Shown piece by piece: positions 40,992-48,818 of a stretch of DNA of 58,277 nt. The DNA is from Schwartzia sp. (in: firmicutes) (GTDB taxonomy: Bacteria > Bacillota > Negativicutes > Selenomonadales > Selenomonadaceae). Each line of letters begins with the position of its first letter. Positions within the stretch are counted from its first letter, which is position 1. The translations under genes and the position numbers were made by a program. The notes under the pieces were generated by a model. The model saw only the letters and a list, made by a program, of their open reading frames with translations. It was not told the origin of the DNA and searched no databases. The DNA lies in NCBI GenBank assembly GCA_017444395.1, contig JAFSWT010000034.1:1-58277 (forward strand), given 5' to 3'.

Positions 40992-41321
40992 TTATTCCTC
41001 ACTGGCCGCCGGAGCAGCCGCTTCCGCCGGAGCTTCATCCTCTTCCGACTTCACGATCATGTGCTTGAGGATATCGTCGGTGATCTTCATCACGCGATCC
41101 ACCTCGTTCACGCAAGCCGCTTCGCAGTTCACGTAAAGCAGGCAATAGTAGCCTTCGGTGCACTTCTTGATCTCGTAGGCAAGACGCTTCTTGCCCCACC
41201 GATCCTCTTTTTCGATCGTGCCGCCGTTGTTCGTGATGAGCTTGGTGAACTTCTCGATGACCGCGTTCGTCGGCTCCTCTTCCATCGGCTTCACGATGAA
41301 TATGACTTCGTACTTTTTCAC
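40992..41321 (-). CDS. rpsF: 30S ribosomal protein S6
   Basis: Ribosomal protein S6, 109 residues, with the family core KYEVIFIVKP and WGKKRLAYEIKK. The C-terminal tail is rich in Ala and Glu. The start codon is GTG at 41321, preceded by the strong AGGAGGTG. First gene of rpsF-ssb-rpsR, behind the promoter at 41411-41439. An 80-nt leader could hold the S6:S18 autoregulatory site known from bacteria, but I cannot verify the structure by eye. Confidence 0.97.
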   Translation of the reverse strand: MKKYEVIFIVKPMEEEPTNAVIEKFTKLITNNGGTIEKEDRWGKKRLAYEIKKCTEGYYCLLYVNCEAACVNEVDRVMKITDDILKHMIVKSEEDEAPAEAAAPAASEE

Positions 41322-41410
41322 GAAATCACCTCCTCTTTGGACTTTGGCCCTCCTCTTCCGAAGGGCAGGGAAGGTTCAAAAGAATTTTTCAAACCTGACT
41401 CGACCGGACA

Positions 41411-41439
41411 ATTATACCACTGAAAAAAACGCTTGGCAA
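41411..41439 (-). promoter_or_regulatory. Promoter of rpsF-ssb-rpsR
   Basis: Minus strand TTGCCA (41434-41439), 17-bp spacer, perfect TATAAT (41411-41416). Confidence 0.85.
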
Positions 41440-41446
41440 GAAAAAG

Positions 41447-41656
41447 TTACGGATTCGGCTGAAAGCCGTTGGAATTGCCGGGCTCTTCCAGACGAGCGCC
41501 GCATTCACCGCAGAACGTGTGCTCCTCCGCATAATGACTGCCGCACTGAGGACAGGTCTTATACTCCGCCACCATCTCTTCGAGAGGGACGCCGCACTCG
41601 CCGCAGAAGCCGTGTTCATCGTCGTACCGGCGGCCGCATTGCGGACAACTTTTCAT
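41447..41656 (-). CDS. Small double zinc-ribbon protein
   Basis: A 69-residue protein made of two near-identical zinc ribbons: CPQCGRRYDDEHGFCGECG and CPQCGSHYAEEHTFCGECG, each with two CxxC knuckles. Its function is not known; such double ribbons often act as protein- or nucleic-acid-binding modules. AGGAGG lies eight bases before the ATG. It is encoded just downstream of a larger zinc-ribbon protein on the same strand, and the two may work together. Confidence 0.85.
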   Translation of the reverse strand: MKSCPQCGRRYDDEHGFCGECGVPLEEMVAEYKTCPQCGSHYAEEHTFCGECGARLEEPGNSNGFQPNP

Positions 41657-41687
41657 CGCTTTCCCCTCCTACTTCATCCGATGCCAA

Positions 41688-41730
41688 CGAGCGCTGGACT
41701 CCCGCCTTTATGACGGGAGATAAGCGCTCG
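41688..41730. other. Long inverted repeat between the two zinc-ribbon genes
   Basis: CGAGCGCT (41688-41695) pairs with AGCGCTCG (41723-41730), with a second stem CTCCCG/CGGGAG inside. No T-run follows on either strand. It may be a processing or partial termination structure. Confidence 0.6.
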
Positions 41731-41759
41731 CAGGCCCTGGGTAAATTCGACTAAATTCC

Positions 41760-41780
41760 GTGGGAGTCAAAAACTCCCAC
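41760..41780. other. Short perfect hairpin after the large zinc-ribbon gene
   Basis: GTGGGAGT (41760-41767) and ACTCCCAC (41773-41780) with a 5-nt loop, 10 bp downstream of the 639-residue gene's stop on the minus strand. It lacks a T-tail. Confidence 0.6.
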
Positions 41781-41790
41781 TGAATAAGTC

Positions 41791-43710
41791 TCATTTCACC
41801 TTGACGCCATCCCGCCACTCGCTGGTCGTACTATGGCCGTCTCCGTATGTGTGCTTGATCCGGCCGTGGAGGCGGCCGTCCTTGAAGCCGCCCTCATCGC
41901 TGCGGGCGAAGGAATTGTCCTTGTTGTACCAGTTGGCGACGCCATCGCCGTTGGCGAACTCCTGGGCGCCCTGGCGGACGGTGTCGCCGTACCAGCGGAC
42001 GGTGGCGCCCTCCACGATCTCATCGGCCCAGACCAGTACGCCCTTGTTGGTATCACGATACCAGTGCGGATCGGCGGGGTCAAAGGCCGATGCCTCGCCC
42101 TTCTTGGCCGAGCCGGAAATCATCCGCTGGACTGCCGCCCCCGGATTGGCCAGGAACTCGCCGACGGTAACGCCCCGTACGATCATCAGCCCGACAAAAA
42201 GGATGAGCAGGAGCATCACGACGCGGAAAATGATGATTTTCGTGTTCTTCTTGCCGCTCTCCCCCGCCGCTGTCGTGATGGGCGGCGGCGCCGGATGCGT
42301 CGCCGGGGTCTGTTTCAGGGCGGCGGCGGTGGCCGCCTCGGCCTCGGCATCGGACTCTGCCTCAGCCTTTTCGGCTTCTCTTGCTTCCTCCGCCTCTTTC
42401 TCCCCAGGGTCCGCCGCTTTGGCGGGCACCTCGGACTCGTTCTCCCGCGCCGGGTCAGCGGCCCCGGATTCCGCGTCCGCATTGTCCGTCGCTGCCTTCG
42501 AATCATCACTTGAGGCCGCTTTTGCCAAAGCCGCCGCCCCAGCCAGGGCCGCCGCTCCGGCTGCCGCTTTAAGCGCGGCCGGCGTCTCCTTCTCCGGCTC
42601 TGCAACAGTCTCTGCCGGTGCCGATGCGCCGGCACGCGGTGCACGGCGGGCCGCGTTGGCCATCGCCGCCTCCAGCGGATTCATGGTACCCTGCCGTGCC
42701 GGGCTGCCGTCCAGGACATCCTCAATCGGCGCCCTCTCCGTCGGCGCCACCGGCTCCGGAGCAGGCGTTTCGACGACCGGCGGCGAAGACGACTCTGCCG
42801 GCGTATCCTCCGCCGGTGCCTCGCTTGCCGGCTTGTCCTTCGCCGTCATGGCCAGGGCTGCAGCCCCCGCGAGAACCGCCGCCCCCGCCGCGGCTTTCCC
42901 CAAGCCGGACGATGTCTTCTCCTCCGCGGCTGTCTTCTCCTGCGCAATGCGCCGGCCGGCATTGGCCAGCGCCGCTTCCAGCGGATTCAGCAACCCGCCG
43001 CCTGCCGGAACCGCCGGTCGCTCCGCCTTCGCCTGCCGTTCTTTTTCCTCGGCTTCTATACGCGCTTTTTCCTCAGCCTCGCGCCGGGCCGCTTCCTCGG
43101 CTTCGGCCTTCGCCGCCGCCTGCTCACGGCGGAGCTTTTCCTCGAACTCCCGCCGGACCTTTTCCTCAATCTCCCGGCGGATTTCCTCCTCTATCCGGGC
43201 CTTTGCCGTCTCAGCGTCTTCTCCCGGCTGGTCGTTCCGGTCCTTCGCCAGCGCCGCCACCGCCGCGCCCCCCGCCAGGGCCGCGCCACCGGCCAGCGCC
43301 GCCGCGCCCGTTTTACTGAACAGGCCGGACTCTCCCTCCATCTCAGGTTCCGTGCCCGGCTCCACCGCGTCCCGGTCGCCGCCGGTTTCGTCGCTGACGG
43401 CGCCACCCGCCAGGAGTCCGCTGTCGCCGCGGGTCCGGGTGGTCCGCAACGCGTCCGCGTCCAGCGGCCGGAACTCCACCTTCTCCGTCGTATCCGTCTC
43501 GATGGGCAGCGTCACTGCCTCGTCCGTATCCACCACTAGAGCATCCGGCTCCGCTACTTTATCAGGCGATTCCGCTGTCTCGCCGGCCGGAACCAACGTC
43601 AGGACCCGCCGGGGATCGATGGGTACCGCCCCCAGCTTAGCGCCGCAATAGGAACAGAATTTCGCCCCTATCTCAATCTTTTTGCCACAGTGCGTACAGA
43701 ACCGCTGCAC
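41791..43710 (-). CDS. Zinc-ribbon membrane protein with Ala-rich repeats and a MORN-like C-terminus
   Basis: A 639-residue protein of unknown function. The N-terminal ribbon is MQRFCTHCGKKIEIGAKFC with a second CxxC. Then come acidic spacers, a strongly charged Glu/Arg/Lys/Ala coiled coil (about 170-235), and three Ala/Gly-rich hydrophobic segments of the type AAAGAAVLAGAAALA. Two of these are preceded by a NPLEAALANAGRR/NPLEAAMANAARR motif. One clear membrane helix (KIIIFRVVMLLLILFVGLMI) lies near residue 505. The outer part resembles MORN or toxin-immunity-like repeats (DGRLHGRIKHTYGDG). GTG at 43710 is chosen: GGAGGAG lies eight bases before it, while ATG 43731 has no ribosome-binding site. 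Confidence 0.72.
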   Translation of the reverse strand: MQRFCTHCGKKIEIGAKFCSYCGAKLGAVPIDPRRVLTLVPAGETAESPDKVAEPDALVVDTDEAVTLPIETDTTEKVEFRPLDADALRTTRTRGDSGLLAGGAVSDETGGDRDAVEPGTEPEMEGESGLFSKTGAAALAGGAALAGGAAVAALAKDRNDQPGEDAETAKARIEEEIRREIEEKVRREFEEKLRREQAAAKAEAEEAARREAEEKARIEAEEKERQAKAERPAVPAGGGLLNPLEAALANAGRRIAQEKTAAEEKTSSGLGKAAAGAAVLAGAAALAMTAKDKPASEAPAEDTPAESSSPPVVETPAPEPVAPTERAPIEDVLDGSPARQGTMNPLEAAMANAARRAPRAGASAPAETVAEPEKETPAALKAAAGAAALAGAAALAKAASSDDSKAATDNADAESGAADPARENESEVPAKAADPGEKEAEEAREAEKAEAESDAEAEAATAAALKQTPATHPAPPPITTAAGESGKKNTKIIIFRVVMLLLILFVGLMIVRGVTVGEFLANPGAAVQRMISGSAKKGEASAFDPADPHWYRDTNKGVLVWADEIVEGATVRWYGDTVRQGAQEFANGDGVANWYNKDNSFARSDEGGFKDGRLHGRIKHTYGDGHSTTSEWRDGVKVK

Positions 43711-43778
43711 AAAACCATCTCCTCCAAGCATTGTGGACCGCGCCGGGTCTTCTTTCGCCGGCGCCTCGCTATCGCTTC

Positions 43779-43807
43779 ATTATACCGCATTTCCCCGGTA
43801 AGCAAAA
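43779..43807 (-). promoter_or_regulatory. Candidate promoter of the zinc-ribbon membrane protein gene
   Basis: Perfect TATAAT on the minus strand (43779-43784); the -35 position 17 bp upstream reads TTTTGC and is weak. Confidence 0.45.
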
Positions 43808-43846
43808 GCCATTTTCCGAAAAAACTCGAAAAACACCGCGCGTTCG

Positions 43847-44506
43847 TCAGCGATTCGGCAGGAAACCACCCGCGGGCACACACGTTCCCGGCGCCACCCG
43901 CAGGAAATCCTCATCGACCCGTTCCTCCGCCACCTTCCGCAGGATACCGCAGGCACCGGGCACCTCGGTGATCTTCCCGTTCAATACCGCCACCAGCGGC
44001 TCGATATAGGCCCGGACCGGCGCCAGGTCATAGCAACCGGTATCGATGAGATAGAACTCGTTGAATGTCTTGTAGAGCGCCCGCAAATATTGCTCGGCTT
44101 CGCTCCGTCCCTTCTTCGCCGTCAGCCGGTCCAGGTCGATTTCTGAAGCTTTCATCTGCTCCATCCAGCTGGCGGTCACGAAAATGCCGCGGATATCGCG
44201 CCGTAGCTCCGACAGCCGCGCCCCCGACAGCAAAAGGTCGAGGCAGTCCCGCGTCCGGGGGACCACCAGCTCCGCCTCCCCCGCCCGCAGGCCCGTCGTT
44301 CCCCCGCCACAGCCCGAGGGCAGCAAATAGACGCGTTCAATATTTGCCAGCCGGTCCAGGGTATCCTGCAGATATCGCTTGAGCTCCGCCGGATCGTTAT
44401 GGAGCGTCCGGGGCAGGAACAGCACCGGCGTCCTGGCCCCGGCTTTCCGGAGCGCCGCCAGCAGCTCGTCCCGGACCGTCGGGCAGGAAAGGATTACACT
44501 TGTCAT
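43847..44506 (-). CDS. DUF1638-like conserved protein
   Basis: A 219-residue protein whose pattern fits the DUF1638 family, a group of unknown function found in anaerobic bacteria and methanogens. Matches include ILSCPTVRDEL, LLPSGCGGGTTGL, VVPRTRDCLDLLLSG, GIFVTASWMEQM and FYLIDTGCYDL. Several conserved Cys (for example in SGCGG, RDCLD and TGCYD) suggest metal binding or redox chemistry, which is inference. ATG at 44506 lies nine bases after AAGGAG. It is transcribed divergently from the next gene; the corrinoid or methyltransferase genes sometimes near this family are not present. Confidence 0.62.
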   Translation of the reverse strand: MTSVILSCPTVRDELLAALRKAGARTPVLFLPRTLHNDPAELKRYLQDTLDRLANIERVYLLPSGCGGGTTGLRAGEAELVVPRTRDCLDLLLSGARLSELRRDIRGIFVTASWMEQMKASEIDLDRLTAKKGRSEAEQYLRALYKTFNEFYLIDTGCYDLAPVRAYIEPLVAVLNGKITEVPGACGILRKVAEERVDEDFLRVAPGTCVPAGGFLPNR

Positions 44507-44574
44507 TATCATCATCTCCTTGGAGAAATCATTCCCGCCACGATTCCCGGCCCGGGAAAAATTTCCGTCGCTGG

Positions 44575-44603
44575 TTGAATGAAATCGGATTTCGTGATAA
44601 GAT
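44575..44603 (+). promoter_or_regulatory. Candidate promoter of the 193-residue hypothetical gene
   Basis: TTGAAT (44575-44580), 17-bp spacer, TAAGAT (44598-44603). Confidence 0.55.
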
Positions 44604-44636
44604 TCCATAGAAAGACAAAGGAAAAGGAGCATCGGA

Positions 44637-45218
44637 ATGAGACGAAAAAAACCGGACATCCCCTCCGGCGCCAAAGGCAACGGGCAAATCCTGGAGTTTC
44701 CCCGCCTGCGGAAGGCCGCCCCGGCCAGGGCCAAGGGAGACTATAAGACGGTCCTGCTGGCCCAGGCCATGGAAATGTATGAGCCCTTTGACGAATACAA
44801 GAGCGGCGACGGCATCCCCGTCTTCCATAAAGTGCTGTTCAACGACGCCACGGAGTTCCTGCTGAATCTCAACGTGAGCCTCAAGGCCTGTCTCTACCTC
44901 GACGCCCAGACAATCCCGAAAAAGCTGGAATTCGTGAAGCCGCCGACGGAAAACGAGCGGGCCACCGGTGCTCTCTACCACGCTGTCTATGAGGACGGCA
45001 GCGACGGTCTGCTTTATGATTACGAAATCGAGGGTTTCTTCCGGGAATACCTGGCCGCCATCATCATCGACATCCACAACCGCTTCGAGGAATACGAGGC
45101 ACGCTACGCCGTAGAGCTGGCTACTGACGGGGATTTCCGCATCGCCCTGGCCATCATCGGCGCCACCCGGACGCCCATGTTCAAATGCACCGAACAGGTC
45201 GATTACCCCGGCTATTGA
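44637..45218 (+). CDS. Hypothetical protein, 193 residues
   Basis: I do not recognise a family. The protein begins with a basic stretch (MRRKKPDIPSGAKGNG), has no signal peptide or membrane helix, and appears globular, with alternating hydrophobic and acidic segments such as FFREYLAAIIIDIHNRFEEYEARYAVELA by position (about 132-160). AAGGAG lies before the ATG, a promoter precedes it and a strong terminator follows, so it is very likely a real single-gene unit. Codon use resembles its neighbours. Confidence 0.7.
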   Translation: MRRKKPDIPSGAKGNGQILEFPRLRKAAPARAKGDYKTVLLAQAMEMYEPFDEYKSGDGIPVFHKVLFNDATEFLLNLNVSLKACLYLDAQTIPKKLEFVKPPTENERATGALYHAVYEDGSDGLLYDYEIEGFFREYLAAIIIDIHNRFEEYEARYAVELATDGDFRIALAIIGATRTPMFKCTEQVDYPGY

Positions 45219-45258
45219 TATGGAAACCGCAAAATCCTCCCGACAAAATCAACCATCA

Positions 45259-45296
45259 AAAAGAACCGCTCCTGTCCCCGGGGGCGGTTCTTTTTT
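45259..45296. terminator. Bidirectional terminator between two convergent genes
   Basis: AAGAACCGC (45261-45269) pairs with GCGGTTCTT (45284-45292), followed by six T on the plus strand (45291-45296) and a T-run on the minus strand. Confidence 0.88.
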
Positions 45297-46419
45297 ATCC
45301 CAGCTGCAGGCTGCCCTTGCCCTGCGGAATCCACTGGTTGTTCCGGTAGGCGAAGAACGCCGGGGCCAGCACGCGAATCCGGGCATAGGTACCGCCCTGG
45401 AAATTGGAATCGAAGAGGTCCTTTAAACCGCCGGCGTTATGGCGGCGGGCTTCATAGTGGATCCCGTGATTCGGCACCACGGCATAATGACCGGCCGACA
45501 ACGGCAGCGCCCAGAGGTCCCCGGACGCCGCGCTTTCCGTATCGGCGAAATACGGTGGCGTATCCGGGTTTCGCACCCGTTCCTCGGTATTGAGGCACCG
45601 CAGTCCCCGCAGCCGGTACTTGCGGATGAACTCCTCCCGGACGGCCCTCCGCTCCGCCGCGTTCATGCCGGGGTGGAACAAGGCGTTGTACTCCTTGATG
45701 AACGGAATGATCATCGCCCCGGAGACGTTGGAAACGCCCTGCCATTCCTCCTCTTCCTGCGGCAGCGCCGGGCGCTTGGTCAGTGCCGAGGGCCAGCGGG
45801 GCGGTTTTGCCGCCGGCCGCGGTGAATCGTTCCCCGACGTTGCGGCCGTTCCCGCCGGAGCGGGCCGGCCCGCGGCAGCGCGAGGCTTTGCTTCCGGCCG
45901 GCGCCGGGTCACGCTCTCCCGCGTCACTGTAGGAAAGGACGGTGAACGCACCGCCGCCCGTGTCAGGGCCGGGGTTGGCACCGCCACCTCTTCGGAGGAA
46001 TATTGCTCCGCCCCCTCCGGCACCGCTTTCGCCAATGCCTCCGCTGTCGCCCGGAGCGGCGCCGGCGCGGAGGTCGCCGCCGACAGATTCGCCGTCGACA
46101 GCACTGTCGGCTGGAAAGGCCGGATACGGTCATTGTTCATCGCCATCGGCCGCTTCATCACCGCCCCGTAGCGCGGTGCCGGCGACGGCCCGGCAAAGGG
46201 CGACGCTGAAAGGCCCGCCTCCGCCGGTGGCCGGGGATAGGCAGCGCTGCTCTGCCGCGGACTCTGGGCTCCGGACCGGCCGGCAAAGCAGGCCCGCTCC
46301 AGCGATTCCACCCGGTGAATCAGGAGCTGATACCGTTCCTGGCTCTCCGCCATCTCCGCCGCCAGTTCTTTCTTCAGTTGTTGGAACTGCGCATACAGCG
46401 CCCGGTCCGCCTCCGTCAT
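45295..46419 (-). CDS. Hypothetical protein with coiled coil, disordered middle and globular C-terminus
   Basis: A 374-residue protein of unknown function. Residues 1-42 form a coiled coil (YAQFQQLKKELAAEMAE...). Residues about 45-225 are a low-complexity Pro/Ala/Ser/Thr/Arg-rich chain. From about 228 a compact domain follows, with AMIIPFIKEYNALFHPGMN, LRCLNTEERVRNPD, GDLWALPLSAGHYAVVP and a final RVLAPAFFAYRNNQW. I see no signal peptide, membrane helix or catalytic motif. Only a weak ribosome-binding site precedes the ATG. The overall shape suggests a scaffold or tethering protein. Confidence 0.65.
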   Translation of the reverse strand: MTEADRALYAQFQQLKKELAAEMAESQERYQLLIHRVESLERACFAGRSGAQSPRQSSAAYPRPPAEAGLSASPFAGPSPAPRYGAVMKRPMAMNNDRIRPFQPTVLSTANLSAATSAPAPLRATAEALAKAVPEGAEQYSSEEVAVPTPALTRAAVRSPSFPTVTRESVTRRRPEAKPRAAAGRPAPAGTAATSGNDSPRPAAKPPRWPSALTKRPALPQEEEEWQGVSNVSGAMIIPFIKEYNALFHPGMNAAERRAVREEFIRKYRLRGLRCLNTEERVRNPDTPPYFADTESAASGDLWALPLSAGHYAVVPNHGIHYEARRHNAGGLKDLFDSNFQGGTYARIRVLAPAFFAYRNNQWIPQGKGSLQLG

Positions 46420-46576
46420 ATCGCACCGCTCTTTTCCGGGGAAACACCCGCCGCGTTTCCGGAAGAAATACCAAAAAATGAATACATTTTATTATATTCG
46501 ACATCCCGGCGGAAATCCCTGCCAGAAACCGTGGAATAAATCAGCCTGCCGCTCAAAAACCGGTCGCGGGCCCCGG

Positions 46577-46753
46577 TCATCCTTCCATACGTCCCTCCCG
46601 GAGTTTCGTCTCCAAAATCGTCTTGCGCTTTTCCGCCTGGGCCAGCGCCTCACGCTCCTCGTCGGTCAGCTCCTTCTTCGCCCGCAGCTTGTCGCAACGC
46701 AGGGAAAGCGTCAAAAGCTCCCCCTCCATTTCCCATTTCACCTTCGGATCCAT
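46577..46753 (-). CDS. Small charged coiled-coil protein, 58 residues
   Basis: A short frame that reads as a highly charged helical protein (LRCDKLRAKKELTDEER, then AEKRKTILETKLREG). ATG at 46753 follows AAAGGGGGA with a good gap, which is the main reason to believe it. Its function is unknown. It lies 146 bp downstream of manA and behind that gene's terminator, and is transcribed in the same direction. Confidence 0.6.
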   Translation of the reverse strand: MDPKVKWEMEGELLTLSLRCDKLRAKKELTDEEREALAQAEKRKTILETKLREGRMEG

Positions 46754-46836
46754 TGCTGTCCCCCTTTCCGTCTCCCGTATGGGTTTTTCCTCCCTTTTAA
46801 TTCGCGCCGGACCGGCCCGAATCCTGCCGCTTTCTC

Positions 46837-46880
46837 AAAAAAAGAACCGCCACGAAGCCTCGACTTCACGGCGGTTCTTT
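46837..46880 (-). terminator. Intrinsic terminator of manA
   Basis: On the minus strand GAACCGCC (46870-46877) pairs with GGCGGTTC (46844-46851), with partial pairing inside (GAAG/CTTC), followed by seven T. Confidence 0.85.
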
Positions 46881-46899
46881 TCATCCGTCTTTCCATGCT

Positions 46900-47865
46900 T
46901 TACGGCACCATCGTCAGCAGGAAACTGCCGTAGCCCCGCAGGGTATAGAGCCCATAGTCCGCCGGGACGAAAACCGTCTCCCCTTTTTCCAGATAGTCCC
47001 GGCCGCTCTTGTACTCGATTTCCAGCAGGCCGTCCAAAATCACCAGCGCGTGGAAGGTAGAACGGTCCGTCTTGAGACGGCAACGGCCCCGCAGCCGGAA
47101 ATGATAGACAGTGAAGTACTCCTCCGCCGCCAGGAGCCGCATATCATACTCCGCAAAAAAGGAAACCGGCGGCGTCTCCGGCAACGGCGTCACCGGACCG
47201 AGATTCAGAACATCCAGCGCTTTCTCAACGTTAAGCGTCCGGGGCTGACCGTTGCGATCCAACCGTCCGTGGTCATAGACCCGGTAAGTGATGTTGGAGT
47301 TCTGCTGCACCTCGGCCAGGGTGACCCCGGCGCCGATGCAGTGGATGGTCCCCGCCGGCAGATAGAAGGTATCCCCGGGCCGGGCCGGTACCCGGTTGCA
47401 GATCTCGAGGAGCGTCTGGTCGGCGATACGGCGGCGCACTTCCTCCTTCGTCACCGGCTGCTTGAACCCGCAGATGAGGCTCGCCCCCGGCTCCGCCTCC
47501 ACCACATACCAGAACTCGGTCTTGCCGTACTGCCCTTCGACGCGCAGCGCGTAGTCATTACCGGGATGCACCTGTACCGAGAGATCCTGCCCCGAGTCGA
47601 TGAGCTTGATCATGATGGGAAAATAGGAATACCGCGCCGCGTGGGCGCCGACAACCCGGTCCCCCTTGACCGCGATGTACTGGGCAAGCTCCATGCCGGC
47701 CGCCGGCCCGTTGGTGATGACGCTGCAGCCGTCCCGGTGGCAGGCCAGCTCCCAGCTCTCGGCCACGGATGCCAGCTCCGTCGCTTTGTTGTATTCCCGT
47801 TTGAGTTTCGTCCCGCCCCAGATGTAGTCCTTGTACGCCGCTCTGAGCTTCATCGGGTACAGCAT
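46900..47865 (-). CDS. manA: Mannose-6-phosphate isomerase (class I)
   Basis: A 321-residue zinc enzyme that interconverts fructose-6-phosphate and mannose-6-phosphate, supplying GDP-mannose-type precursors for glycans. The opening YKDYIWGG, the metal site SVQVHPGNDYAL with GKTEFWYVVEAE, and the later PAGTIHCIGAG are typical of the short Firmicutes form. GGAAGGAGG precedes the ATG. It is the last gene of the glycan cluster, 16 bp after the rhamnosyltransferase-like gene, so the cluster probably makes a mannose-derived sugar. Confidence 0.93.
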   Translation of the reverse strand: MLYPMKLRAAYKDYIWGGTKLKREYNKATELASVAESWELACHRDGCSVITNGPAAGMELAQYIAVKGDRVVGAHAARYSYFPIMIKLIDSGQDLSVQVHPGNDYALRVEGQYGKTEFWYVVEAEPGASLICGFKQPVTKEEVRRRIADQTLLEICNRVPARPGDTFYLPAGTIHCIGAGVTLAEVQQNSNITYRVYDHGRLDRNGQPRTLNVEKALDVLNLGPVTPLPETPPVSFFAEYDMRLLAAEEYFTVYHFRLRGRCRLKTDRSTFHALVILDGLLEIEYKSGRDYLEKGETVFVPADYGLYTLRGYGSFLLTMVP

Positions 47866-47881
47866 CCGCGCCGCCTCCTTC

Positions 47882-48817
47882 CTATCTTTCCTTTGTGTCC
47901 TGTTCCCAAAAGCCCCGGTTCATGCCGAGATGCTGCTTGATGAGCGGATGGAAATGCCGCTCCGCCAGCCCGAGCCGGTACCCGAGGAACTTCATGCCGT
48001 CCCGCAGGACCATCTCCGGCAACCGCCAGGGCGCCTCCCGGAGCAGGAATCCCGCCTCGTCGCGGACGAACCGCAGGCCGGCCCCCTCCGCCGCGCCGAA
48101 TTGTTCCCGGATCCAGCCCTCCCGCGCCTGGAAAGCGCCGATGTCGAAAGACCGCTTGAACTCCTGCCGCAAGCTGTAATCGTGGGAGTGGAACACCCGC
48201 GCCGACGCCCGGTAAGCGACGCGCCAGCCCGCTAAGAGGAGCCGCGCCGCCGCGTACATGTCCTCTCCCATCACCGCCCGCCGCGGAAAACCGCCCGCCG
48301 CCGCGAGGGCCGACGCCCGGTAAGCGCCGAAGGAGTCCGACATGAACGCCGTCTTGAGACCGTGCCGCTGCCGGTCCTCCAGCGAATAAACATGGCTTTC
48401 GGCGCCGTAATTGATGAGCCGGGCATGGCGGCCGAAAGGCCCGGCCCCCGGTACCGGAAGCTGGCGCCCGTAGGCGCAGCCCACCCGGGGATCGTCAAAG
48501 GCGGCCAGCAGTTCCGCCAGTGCGTTCTCGTCCGCCGGCACCGCGTCCTGGGTAAAGAACACGAAGAACTCCGTCCCGGCAAAAACCTCCGTCCCCATCC
48601 GCCGCGTCGCCGCGTGGTCGAAATAATCCCGCCCTACCGGCGCCCAAAACCCGCCCATTGCCTCCAGCGTTTCGCGGTAGCTGCCGTCGGAGCCGGAGTC
48701 GAGGACCATCACCTCGAAATCCTGCCGCGTCTGCCGGGAAAGGGCCGCCAGTAAATCGGCGAGCCGGCTGTCGGGATGATAGACCGGCACGATGACTGCG
48801 GCCTTTATCTCTGCCAT
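47882..48817 (-). CDS. Family 2 glycosyltransferase, rhamnosyltransferase-like
   Basis: A 311-residue inverting GT-A transferase acting in the cytoplasm on lipid-linked sugars. Motifs are IVPVYHPDSRL, VLDSGSDGS and the characteristic FFTQDAVPADENAL seen in rhamnosyltransferases. Further on are GYR-type SFGAYRASAL, GEDMYAAARLLLAG and HSHDYSL. ATG at 48817 is one base after the preceding stop codon; an in-frame start at 48841 lies within the WbaP-like gene. The exact donor and acceptor cannot be determined. Confidence 0.85.
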   Translation of the reverse strand: MAEIKAAVIVPVYHPDSRLADLLAALSRQTRQDFEVMVLDSGSDGSYRETLEAMGGFWAPVGRDYFDHAATRRMGTEVFAGTEFFVFFTQDAVPADENALAELLAAFDDPRVGCAYGRQLPVPGAGPFGRHARLINYGAESHVYSLEDRQRHGLKTAFMSDSFGAYRASALAAAGGFPRRAVMGEDMYAAARLLLAGWRVAYRASARVFHSHDYSLRQEFKRSFDIGAFQAREGWIREQFGAAEGAGLRFVRDEAGFLLREAPWRLPEMVLRDGMKFLGYRLGLAERHFHPLIKQHLGMNRGFWEQDTKER

Positions 48818-48818
48818 A

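Noticed and set aside
41801-43651. A 616-codon Ser/Ala-rich frame opposite the zinc-ribbon membrane protein
   Set aside because: The Ala-rich repeat codons of the real gene keep this antisense frame open; no start signals or domains.
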